From: Pirellulaceae bacterium | GTDB lineage: Bacteria; Planctomycetota; Planctomycetia; Pirellulales; Pirellulaceae | DNA length: 34,790 nucleotides | NCBI GenBank assembly: GCA_020852965.1 | Contig: JADYZV010000136.1 | Span: 1-34,790, forward strand | Reading direction: 5' to 3' | Part shown: positions 1-6,500 of the stretch, piece after piece | Layout of the letters: every line of letters starts with the position of its first letter | Position numbering within the stretch: the first letter of the stretch is position 1 | The notes under the pieces: generated by a model | Seen by the model: the letters and a program-made list of their open reading frames with translations, nothing else | Databases searched by the model: none | Told to the model about the DNA's origin: nothing | Made by a program: the position numbers and the translations under genes

Positions 1-402
1 ATGACGCTCTTCTCCGATGCGGTCTTCACTGTTGAAAACCGTCTATCGGAAGCGTCACCCTTCCTTAATGCAACTGGTACCTTTTCAAGCGCAAATCACT
101 GGTATCGTTTGGGCGCAACGTGACAGCTGGCGCTCGAACTTGCCCCGCGTAGGATTCGAGTCAATGTGATTTGCCCAGGTGCCATCGAGAGCAACATTCA
201 TGAGAAAACGGAACGTGAGAATCTGAGCAGTATCGAAACTCCGGTCGAATTTCCCAAAGGTAAAATCCCATTGACTGGCGGTAAAATGGGTACTCCCGAG
301 CAAGTTGCCCAGTTAGCTGTGTTTCTCGCCAGCGACGCGGCTAGCCATATTACAGGAACGCCTGTTTGGATCGACGGAGCACAGTCGCTTTTGCAGGGAT
401 AA
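1..402 (+). pseudogene. Short-chain dehydrogenase/reductase (SDR), decayed C-terminal part
   Basis: From 124 the frame reads QLALELAPRRIRVNVICPG and ends near 400 with a typical SDR tail (MGTPEQVAQLAVFLASDAAS, then ITGTPVWIDGA). This is the C-terminal third of a classical NAD(P)-dependent SDR oxidoreductase. A TGA at 121-123 interrupts the frame exactly where the family usually has Arg in T-R-Q-L-A; CGA to TGA is one change. Upstream in the same frame, codons 76-120 read G-T-F-S-S-A-N-H, which lines up with the catalytic Y-x-x-x-K region but has Phe for Tyr and Asn for Lys. No Rossmann nucleotide-binding part is visible in the 75 bases before that, and the window edge cuts off the rest. I read it as a pseudogene. 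The fallback is that translation restarts at GTG 166 and gives a 78-residue fragment, which could not be an enzyme. Confidence 0.7.
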
Positions 403-472
403 GCGGTTGTGCCCAACTTCACTTTAATTCAATCTACGATCCGAAACGGGCGCCAGGCCACACGCGGTCCGC

Positions 473-658
473 TTACCGCTTGAGGATGATGTACACCGCA
501 TGGATGATGCCTGGTATGTAACCAAACAGTGTCAGTAGGATGTTCAGCCAGAATTGGAGGCCGAGCCCGACTTCCATTAGCACGCCAACCGGCGGGAGCA
601 GTATGGCAAGTAATATTTTGAGGACGTCTCCGTCTGAGCGAGTGGATATGTTGGACAT
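473..658 (-). CDS. YqaE/Pmp3 family small membrane protein
   Basis: This 61-residue protein has the full Pmp3/YqaE (UPF0057) pattern. A short polar N-terminus is followed by a first hydrophobic helix with LLAILLPPVGVLMEVG (about residues 16-31), then a second helix (about 36-58) with the family signature LLTLFGYIPGIIHAVYII. Family members are two-helix inner-membrane proteolipids linked to salt, cold and membrane-potential stress in yeast, plants and bacteria; the molecular role is not settled. AGGAG lies 12 bases before the ATG, a little far but clear. The stop of the minus-strand gene at 694-930 lies 35 bases upstream, so the two are probably co-transcribed. The length matches the family, and the identification is firm. 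Confidence 0.88.
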   Translation of the reverse strand: MSNISTRSDGDVLKILLAILLPPVGVLMEVGLGLQFWLNILLTLFGYIPGIIHAVYIILKR

Positions 659-693
659 AGTTGGTTAAACTCCTATTTCGAAACGAGGATAAA

Positions 694-930
694 TCAAATG
701 CCATTCCAGATCCCGAGCACTGCGATAATGATCAACAGAGCCACGATGAGCAGAACGGGGTAGGTGAACCACACGATGGCACCAGGAGATTGCGGATGAA
801 CCTCCTCCATCGGGCGATCTTCCCCCGAGGCCGATTCAATCACTTGGTCTGCTACTGTCGTTGCGTCGGGATTCTCCTTGCCGTCTGCTTCTTGACGCTC
901 TTCGCGAGGTTCTCTGGTAACGCTTGACAT
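694..930 (-). CDS. Small single-helix membrane protein, unknown
   Basis: The protein has 78 residues. The first ~45 are hydrophilic and highly charged (many Glu, Arg, Asp), followed by one strong C-terminal transmembrane helix (about residues 51-74, IVWFTYPVLLIVALLIIIAVLG). A tail-anchored or N-in topology would fit. GGAG seven bases before ATG 930 supports this start. I recognise no family. It sits directly upstream of the YqaE/Pmp3 gene on the same strand with a 35-base gap, so a joint envelope-stress role is a reasonable guess, but only a guess. Confidence 0.6.
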   Translation of the reverse strand: MSSVTREPREERQEADGKENPDATTVADQVIESASGEDRPMEEVHPQSPGAIVWFTYPVLLIVALLIIIAVLGIWNGI

Positions 931-1368
931 GGCTTGCTCCGATATCTATTGGGGTTTGAATTGCTGCTAATGTCTTCCGCCGATTGGTTCAGTCTGGATG
1001 ATTCATGTACCCTCCCCGGGCCGAATCGCCCGATTCTCCCGGACGTGGAAGGGTGCCTTGTGGTTCAAATTAACTAGTCATGAAAAAATCCAGTTTAGAG
1101 ACAATTAGTGAAAGCAAATGTGGTGCCAGCCGTTGCTCTTGCTTTCAATCCAGGGGTAGGACTGTATGAGTGGGTGTGACACTACTGCTGCATAGGCGAG
1201 TTCTGCGTGGGGCTTGGGGCTGCTACAAACCAAGGTGTACGATAAGCGCGCATGCGTGGTCGCTTGGGACGCAGGCAGTCGCATCCGGGGGGTAGTGGCA
1301 CACGATTCGCTGCCCCCTTTCACGTAGTACAGTCACTTTAAATCGACTCGCAAACAGGAGAACACAAA
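931..1368. other. 438-base gene-free region between divergent genes, with a long hairpin
   Basis: No convincing coding sequence is visible; the one longer open frame here (minus, 1105-1323) has no recognisable protein character. The region separates two divergent small genes and should hold their promoters, but I see no clear -35/-10 pair. It contains a long imperfect hairpin at 1009-1054, listed separately. Confidence 0.5.
1009..1054. repeat. Imperfect hairpin with ACCCT ends
   Basis: Three nested stems pair around the two-base loop 1029-1030: GAATCG (1023-1028) with CGATTC (1031-1036), CCGGG (1016-1020) with CCCGG (1038-1042), and ACCCT (1009-1013) with AGGGT (1050-1054). It lies between divergent genes, so it is not a terminator for either. 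The hairpin at 33872-33890 also begins ACCCTCC and ends GGAGGG, which hints at a shared palindromic repeat family. Confidence 0.5.
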
Positions 1369-1836
1369 ATGAGTGTAGAAACGAAAACTAGCTTGAATGA
1401 TGCGACCGTGTCGAAACTTCAGGACCTGATTCGAATCAATATCGATTCCGAACAAGGCTTCCAAGAGGCGGCCAAGCAGATTGAGGATGCCAACGTATCG
1501 GGTGTGTTCATGGAGCTCGGTTCCCAACGCGCCCAGAATGCCACGGAACTGCAGGACTATGTCCAGTGGAACAATGAAAAGCCTCGCGACGAAGGCTCCT
1601 ACGTGGCTGCCTTTCATCGCACCTGGATGGAGCTTCGATCCAAATTAAGTGGGGGAGATGCACACGTTATTCTGTCGGAGGCCGAGCGCGGCGAAGACAG
1701 TATTAAGAAGGCCTACGAAGAGGCCCTGAAAGAAACTGCTGGCAGTGCGGTCAACGACGTGCTCACTCGACAGTACGCCAACATTAAGGCTGGACACGAT
1801 CGCATCCGCGACCTTCGCGACCATTACGCGAAATAA
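1369..1836 (+). CDS. PA2169-type four-helix-bundle protein (DUF2383)
   Basis: This 155-residue all-helical soluble protein has no signal peptide. The N-terminal segment (LQDLIRINIDSEQGFQEAAKQ, about 17-37) followed by FMELGSQRAQNATELQ matches the DUF2383/PA2169 family, whose ferritin-like four-helix fold extends to about residue 150. The function of the family is unknown, although members often occur with stress-response genes. Here it lies divergent from a YqaE/Pmp3 gene and a small membrane protein, which fits that pattern. An AGGAG ribosome binding site eight bases before ATG 1369 fixes the start. The family call is strong; the stress role is inferred from neighbours only. Confidence 0.85.
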   Translation: MSVETKTSLNDATVSKLQDLIRINIDSEQGFQEAAKQIEDANVSGVFMELGSQRAQNATELQDYVQWNNEKPRDEGSYVAAFHRTWMELRSKLSGGDAHVILSEAERGEDSIKKAYEEALKETAGSAVNDVLTRQYANIKAGHDRIRDLRDHYAK

Positions 1837-1954
1837 GCGCATTACGCGAAAAAACGGTCGCATCGAGCATTTGAAACGAAAAGCCACTGATCGACGAGGC
1901 GATCAGTGGCTTGCGTGGGAACGAATACAAAATATTCTTGTTGGCTCAGGCTAA

Positions 1955-3598
1955 TCAGAAGCCGCCACCGCCACCGTTGGCGCCTTTGGCAGCAGCGCCG
2001 CCAGCTCGGAGGACTCCTTCTTCAACTGTCAGGCGGTACAGGGCACCGCGCTCGATGATGCGCCCTGCCACTTGGACCTTGTCCTTACCCGCGTACTGTT
2101 GGATCGTCTTCAGAGCGTTCTCGATCATCGGGTTGGGAGCGATGGCCTGAGCGAACTGCAGGATTTGGGCGACTGCAATGGAACCATCTAGCGGCGTAAC
2201 CTTTTCGCCTTGCGACGAGGCGACGCGTTCGATGGCTTGCTTCAAGGCGGCATCGCCGGTAGGGTCGACTGAGATGAGGTAGGCTTTGTCTGCGGTGGCA
2301 ACATGCACGATCAACGAATCGCCAAATACCTTTTGCACGATACGATCATTCGTCTTGATGGGGAATTGCACGCTGTGCAGGTTCATCCCTTTATGATCGC
2401 CGTAGTTGAACTTGAACTGCGGTGCGTCCTTCTCACCTTGGACCGCACCGGCAATCTTCTTCAATTCGGCCTCAAGTGCATGCCCGTCGGCTACAGCGCC
2501 ACCAACGATTGCGCGAAAAGTATCGTCTTGGAGACTGACACCACCTGCGCCGTCGAAGATACCTTCCTGAATGGTTTGCTCGATGACTTTGGTCAAGCCT
2601 TGTAGTATATCCTTGGCAACCGCCCGATCCGTTTCGGGAATTTGTTGCTCGAGTTGCTTGATCGAATTGCGAAGGTTCATGATCTGTGAAGGTTTGTCTT
2701 CATCAGGGATCTTTGAGGTGAAGCGAACTTGGGCCGCTGCGCCGCTGCCTACCAACTTTGTAAAGTTCGAGGACAGGTTTTGCAGTTGGGCCATTTGTTT
2801 GGCCAACTTGCTTGCGGAGATGAACTGGGCACCCACGTCGATATTGACGCGTTGCTGAGACGATTCGGTATTCCAGCCAACGATAATTTTATCGGTATCG
2901 TTGATCATTTGTTCGAGCTGCTTGATGTTGGCCTCGCTCAACTCCTTGGCTTTGGCTTGGTCTTCTGCCGACATGTCGCGTTGTTGTTCGGCCATGCCGC
3001 GCTCGAGTCCGATGCGCATTTGTTCAATTGCCAACTGCTTCAATTCTGGCGGCAGCGCTTGGATATCCAGTTTGACTGCCAAGTTGTATTGCTGGGGCAG
3101 GTCACCGAGCAACTTGGCTGGATCTGCCGGAACGGTCGCCAGCGCTTCCTCCGTTTGTGCGATGAACAACCAGCCACCGGTATCTTTAGCGAATAGCTTC
3201 TGACCGTTGGCATCGATCTCGAACAGGCCGCCTCCCAAATCGTCAGGCTCGATGCCCATGCCCGCCAGGGCACCGAAGAAATCTTCGCGGCTCTTGAGCG
3301 GCAAGAACACGGTAGCGTTTGGGATTTGACCATCGAGTGTGACCGACACGCCCAGCGGCTTGGTGCGGTCGATGCCCTGCGTGTACTGGTTGGCCATGAT
3401 ACCGACCAAGCCACCGACCTCAGGGACGTTGCAGGCCTTGAGCAGGTACGACGTGTCTTGCAAGAATCGATCGAGCGGTGAGATCGAGACGATTGCAACT
3501 GGGCGCTGCGGCTGTTGAGCGCGGGCTGCCGTAAGTGCCAGTCCACATGTCACGACTGCAACGGTAGCAGCCATGGCAAGCAAGCGACGAAAACGCAT
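1955..3598 (-). CDS. Large secreted protein of unknown function
   Basis: I place the start at ATG 3598 (547 residues). TAGGAGTTT lies just upstream, and the N-terminus then reads as a classical signal peptide: MRFRR, a hydrophobic core, then ALTAARA before QQPQ. An open extension to 3694 would bury this signal peptide and is unlikely. The mature protein has mixed alpha/beta segments, a Glu/Gln/Lys-rich stretch around residues 200-245 that is probably coiled coil, a second helical stretch near 310-345, and a C-terminal tail of Gly and Ala ending in GGGGGF. I do not recognise a catalytic motif or a named family. Planctomycete genomes carry many such exported hypothetical proteins. The gene lies 262 bases downstream of infA on the same strand. 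Confidence 0.8.
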   Translation of the reverse strand: MRFRRLLAMAATVAVVTCGLALTAARAQQPQRPVAIVSISPLDRFLQDTSYLLKACNVPEVGGLVGIMANQYTQGIDRTKPLGVSVTLDGQIPNATVFLPLKSREDFFGALAGMGIEPDDLGGGLFEIDANGQKLFAKDTGGWLFIAQTEEALATVPADPAKLLGDLPQQYNLAVKLDIQALPPELKQLAIEQMRIGLERGMAEQQRDMSAEDQAKAKELSEANIKQLEQMINDTDKIIVGWNTESSQQRVNIDVGAQFISASKLAKQMAQLQNLSSNFTKLVGSGAAAQVRFTSKIPDEDKPSQIMNLRNSIKQLEQQIPETDRAVAKDILQGLTKVIEQTIQEGIFDGAGGVSLQDDTFRAIVGGAVADGHALEAELKKIAGAVQGEKDAPQFKFNYGDHKGMNLHSVQFPIKTNDRIVQKVFGDSLIVHVATADKAYLISVDPTGDAALKQAIERVASSQGEKVTPLDGSIAVAQILQFAQAIAPNPMIENALKTIQQYAGKDKVQVAGRIIERGALYRLTVEEGVLRAGGAAAKGANGGGGGF

Positions 3599-3860
3599 CA
3601 GTAAACTCCTAAGTGAGAGATTCAGATTGACAGGGGCTGAAATTTTTCGAATTGCCTGGTGGCTGATGGGCTCCAAGCGTATTTCATAGGCCAAGAAAGT
3701 CCGCTTTCTTGGCGCACTGCACAGCTAATAGGCTAACGAGTCGGAGAGCGACTGAACAGCCGGAACAGTAACAAACTGTGCGACAGCCACGCAGCTTGGC
3801 TCGGTCAGAGGCGGCAGAGCAGGCGGGATAGATAGACTCTGGCGGCTGGAGGAGAGTCTG

Positions 3861-4082
3861 TTAACGCTCACGGAACGTGATGCGACCTTTGGTCAAGTCA
3901 TACGGCGATAGTTCGACACGCACTTTATCGCCTGGCACGATTCGAATGAAGTTCTTTCGCATCCGCCCAGCGACGTGCGCAAGCACCTCCGAACCGGTGG
4001 CAAGCTGAACTTTGAATCGAGTATTGGCCAGTGCTTGGGTAACGGTACCTTCAACCTCGAACGCTTCTTCTTTTTTTGCCAT
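3861..4082 (-). CDS. infA: Translation initiation factor IF-1
   Basis: The 73-residue protein is a complete S1-like OB-fold IF-1. It has [20 protein letters not shown], then [22 protein letters not shown] and [16 protein letters not shown], which match bacterial IF-1 almost throughout (the usual G-K-M-R-K is GRMRKNFI here). IF-1 binds the 30S A site and, with IF-2 and IF-3, controls selection of the initiator tRNA. The ATG at 4082 ([12 protein letters not shown]) is the correct start: it gives the standard length, and TAGGAA lies about seven bases upstream. A longer open frame to 4142 has no support. It stands apart from ribosomal-protein genes and is divergent from an RlmM-like methyltransferase. 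Confidence 0.95.
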   Translation of the reverse strand: MAKKEEAFEVEGTVTQALANTRFKVQLATGSEVLAHVAGRMRKNFIRIVPGDKVRVELSPYDLTKGRITFRER

Positions 4083-4168
4083 ATAGGTTCCTATGCTCGC
4101 ACCAAAAGCGGGTAAACTAGGTAGATTCCCGCAGCCCTTCAAAATCAGCTAATCCATAGTTATAGAGT

Positions 4169-5257
4169 ATGACCCCACACCTCGTCCAGGAAGCTTTGGC
4201 CACAACTCCCCGAATAGGGCAAGAACAATTCGCCTTTTTGTTGTGTCAACACGGCACCGAGCCAACTCTGAAAGCCCGCTGGCTGGGGGGAGATAGCCCT
4301 TTACGACTCGCTTTTTCGCGGCCAGGGCTACTGACGTTCAAAACTGCTGAAGGGGCCCCTGCGGCGGTTTCCATTGGCGATGATTGGATGGTGCGTCTAG
4401 CAGGATTGATATTGGGCCAGGTCAAAGGAGAACTGGTCGAGTCGATGGTCGACGAGGCACTGACGTTGGCCGGGACGGATTGGGACGCAGTACACGTCTT
4501 CCTCCGCGATAGTGGTTTGCCTGGTGTCAAAGGCTTCGAACCCGGGCCAACGCTGCTTGGCGATGAGATCGCCGCGATCTTCGCGCGTCGCTGGCCGACC
4601 GAGGGTGCTCCGCCACGCATCAACGCCGAAGCCGAAGTTGGTAGTCGAGTGTTAGATATCGTCATCGCGGATCCGCAACACTGGCTAATCGGCCACCATC
4701 AAGTGCAGCGAAGTCACGAGCGCTGGCCAGGAGGCGCTTACAGTGCGCCTGAGCCCAACGAAATGATCAGTCGCGCCTATCTCAAAATGGCGGAAGCCCT
4801 AGCTTGGAGTGGTCTGCCCATCCAGCCGGGAGACTCGTTTGTCGAAATCGGCAGCGCTCCTGGGGGCGCTTGTCAACGTTTGCTGGACTTGGGGTTGAAA
4901 GTGACTGGGATCGACCCAGCCGAAATGGACCCGCTCCTACTTGCCCATCCGCGATTTGAACACTGGCGATGTAAAACCGCCGGAGTGCGCCGCAAGATGT
5001 ACTCCAAATTCCGCTGGTTGGCCGCCGATGCGAGTGCCACCCCAAATTATACGCTCGACTGCGTCGAGGATATTGTCAACTACAAAACAAGTCACATTGC
5101 CGGTATGCTGTTGACGCTCAAACTCACCAACTACGACTTAGCCGCCAAAATGGACGAACACATCGCGCGCGTCCATAGCTGGGGTTACGCGCGCGTCGAG
5201 GTTCGACAGTTGGCCTCCAATCGCCGCGAATGCTGCTTGGTGGCCGAACGCAGTTAG
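4169..5257 (+). CDS. RlmM/FtsJ-like SAM-dependent 2'-O-ribose methyltransferase
   Basis: The 362-residue protein has a Rossmann-type C-terminal half (about 200-362) with SAM motif FVEIGSAPGGACQRLL (224-239). The K-D-K-E tetrad expected of RrmJ/FtsJ-class 2'-O-methyltransferases can be placed: K206 (SRAYLKM), D287 (AADAS), K318 (TLKLTNYDL) and E354 (NRREC). The overall plan, length and the RQLASNRRE ending resemble RlmM (YgdE), which methylates C2498 of 23S rRNA. The N-terminal ~190 residues would then be the substrate-binding, THUMP-like region, but I see no strong THUMP motif there. The start ATG 4169 lies 86 bases from infA, in a divergent pair, with a weak ribosome binding site. The exact target base is not certain. 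Confidence 0.75.
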   Translation: MTPHLVQEALATTPRIGQEQFAFLLCQHGTEPTLKARWLGGDSPLRLAFSRPGLLTFKTAEGAPAAVSIGDDWMVRLAGLILGQVKGELVESMVDEALTLAGTDWDAVHVFLRDSGLPGVKGFEPGPTLLGDEIAAIFARRWPTEGAPPRINAEAEVGSRVLDIVIADPQHWLIGHHQVQRSHERWPGGAYSAPEPNEMISRAYLKMAEALAWSGLPIQPGDSFVEIGSAPGGACQRLLDLGLKVTGIDPAEMDPLLLAHPRFEHWRCKTAGVRRKMYSKFRWLAADASATPNYTLDCVEDIVNYKTSHIAGMLLTLKLTNYDLAAKMDEHIARVHSWGYARVEVRQLASNRRECCLVAERS

Positions 5258-5305
5258 GCGTAATCGCAAAATCTTGTAGCTAACTATACGGCGACGGTAG
5301 CAACA

Positions 5306-6259
5306 CTAGTCCTCATCTTCGTCCCCATCAAAATCGGGATGGAGAGGATCGTCGGGATCGAAGAAGAAATCTCCCAACCCGAGCGGTAACGTGTTGCCAC
5401 CCAAATCGCGACTCTTGCGCTCAGCGAGCGCTTCGAGATTGACCGCATCCTCGCCTAGACAACGCTCGAGTGCTTCGTGCCAGGCGGCATCTTTGCTGAG
5501 CGGGTGCTCGGGGTCCTGGGAAAGGCGTTTGAGCGCGTAACGCAACAAGTTCAATCCATCACGAGCGGAGAAATCGAGTTGCAAGTCATGAGAACGCTGT
5601 AGAAACTCGACCGTCATGGCCAACATGTCCGCTTCGGCAAACGGCAAGTGATATTGCAGTATCGCCAATTCGTCTTGCCGATTCGGAAATCCAAGCGGCA
5701 ATGTGGGTTGCAAGCGGCTGAGGATATAGTCGGGGATTTCGTAGGTCGAATCATCTTGGTTCATCGTCACGGCAGCCCGAAAATCTTGGTGCGCACGAAT
5801 CACGATCCCAGCCACGATCGACTCGACATAGCGTCGCTGATCAAACAGCGGTGCCAAACTGGCCCACGACTTCTCGTTCATGCGATTCCCTTCGTCCAGC
5901 ACACACACCGCTCCACGCAGCATGGCCGTGACCAAGGGGGAGGCGTGATAGGAAATCGTCCCTTGTTGGCTCAGTACCGGCGTGACTAGCAAGTCTTCAG
6001 GTCGCGTGTCCGCAGTACACTGGAAGACATAAAGTTCTTGTTTGCGAATCGCAGCGGCGGCCATGGCCAAGGCAGTCTTACCGATGCCAGGCACACCCAC
6101 CAAGCGAGGTGTAAGCGGCAAGTCCTCTTGGTCGACGACCAACCAGCAGGCCAACAACTGCTTGAGTACATCGCGTTGCCCAATCCACTGCGCGCGGTTG
6201 TCCATCGGGGAGGCGAGCTTCAACCGCACGCCATCAATATCAACAGTATCCAAGCTCAT
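5306..6259 (-). CDS. MoxR-type AAA ATPase (AAA_5), orphan
   Basis: The 317-residue protein is a single AAA+ module. Walker A is GVPGIGKT (55-62), Walker B is VCVLDE (118-123) followed by GNRMNEKSW, and a sensor-1 Asn is in AAVTMNQ (about 170). This matches the MoxR/AAA_5 group, which usually acts as a chaperone inserting metal cofactors or remodelling complexes with a von Willebrand factor A partner. No VWA gene lies next to it: the neighbours are a convergent RNA methyltransferase and the divergent helicase HrpB. After the helical lid the protein ends in a strongly acidic tail ([12 protein letters not shown] and then DGDEDED). Its substrate cannot be told from this window. Confidence 0.8.
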   Translation of the reverse strand: MSLDTVDIDGVRLKLASPMDNRAQWIGQRDVLKQLLACWLVVDQEDLPLTPRLVGVPGIGKTALAMAAAAIRKQELYVFQCTADTRPEDLLVTPVLSQQGTISYHASPLVTAMLRGAVCVLDEGNRMNEKSWASLAPLFDQRRYVESIVAGIVIRAHQDFRAAVTMNQDDSTYEIPDYILSRLQPTLPLGFPNRQDELAILQYHLPFAEADMLAMTVEFLQRSHDLQLDFSARDGLNLLRYALKRLSQDPEHPLSKDAAWHEALERCLGEDAVNLEALAERKSRDLGGNTLPLGLGDFFFDPDDPLHPDFDGDEDED

Positions 6260-6361
6260 TAAGTTAACTGCTCGTTAGAGAATCGCGTCAGCCTGTCCAT
6301 CGGGAAAGCATTCTAGGCGCTCGCCCCTGAATGCTCAGCAACAACAATATAGCCGATTTCT

Positions 6362-6481
6362 AACCGTTCACGAGTTCGTTCGTTTATTGACCACGAAAAA
6401 CACGAATAACACGAAAGGCTGGCTGAGTCCTTACTTTCGTGGTTAGATACGACTCCCAATCCTCCTAATTCGTGAACGGTT
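6362..6481. mobile_element. 120-bp inverted-repeat element (MITE-like), CGTTCACGA ends
   Basis: The ends AACCGTTCACGAGTT (6362-6376) and the complement of 6467-6481, AACCGTTCACGAATT, match at 14 of 15 positions. Inside are a second inverted pair (GACCACGAAA near 6389 against TTTCGTGGTT at 6435-6444) and short CACGAA reiterations. It has no coding capacity. The right part (6447-6479) matches 26331-26363 at 29 of 33 positions and the complement of 19358-19384 at 22 of 27 over the overlapping part, so it belongs to a dispersed family. It ends just upstream of hrpB and may carry that gene's expression signals. Confidence 0.65.
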
Positions 6482-6500
6482 GCGCCGATTTTTTGGTCTA

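Noticed and set aside
1105-1323. 72-codon minus-strand open frame in the gap before the DUF2383 gene
   Set aside because: No motif, no ribosome binding site, and composition unlike the neighbouring genes.
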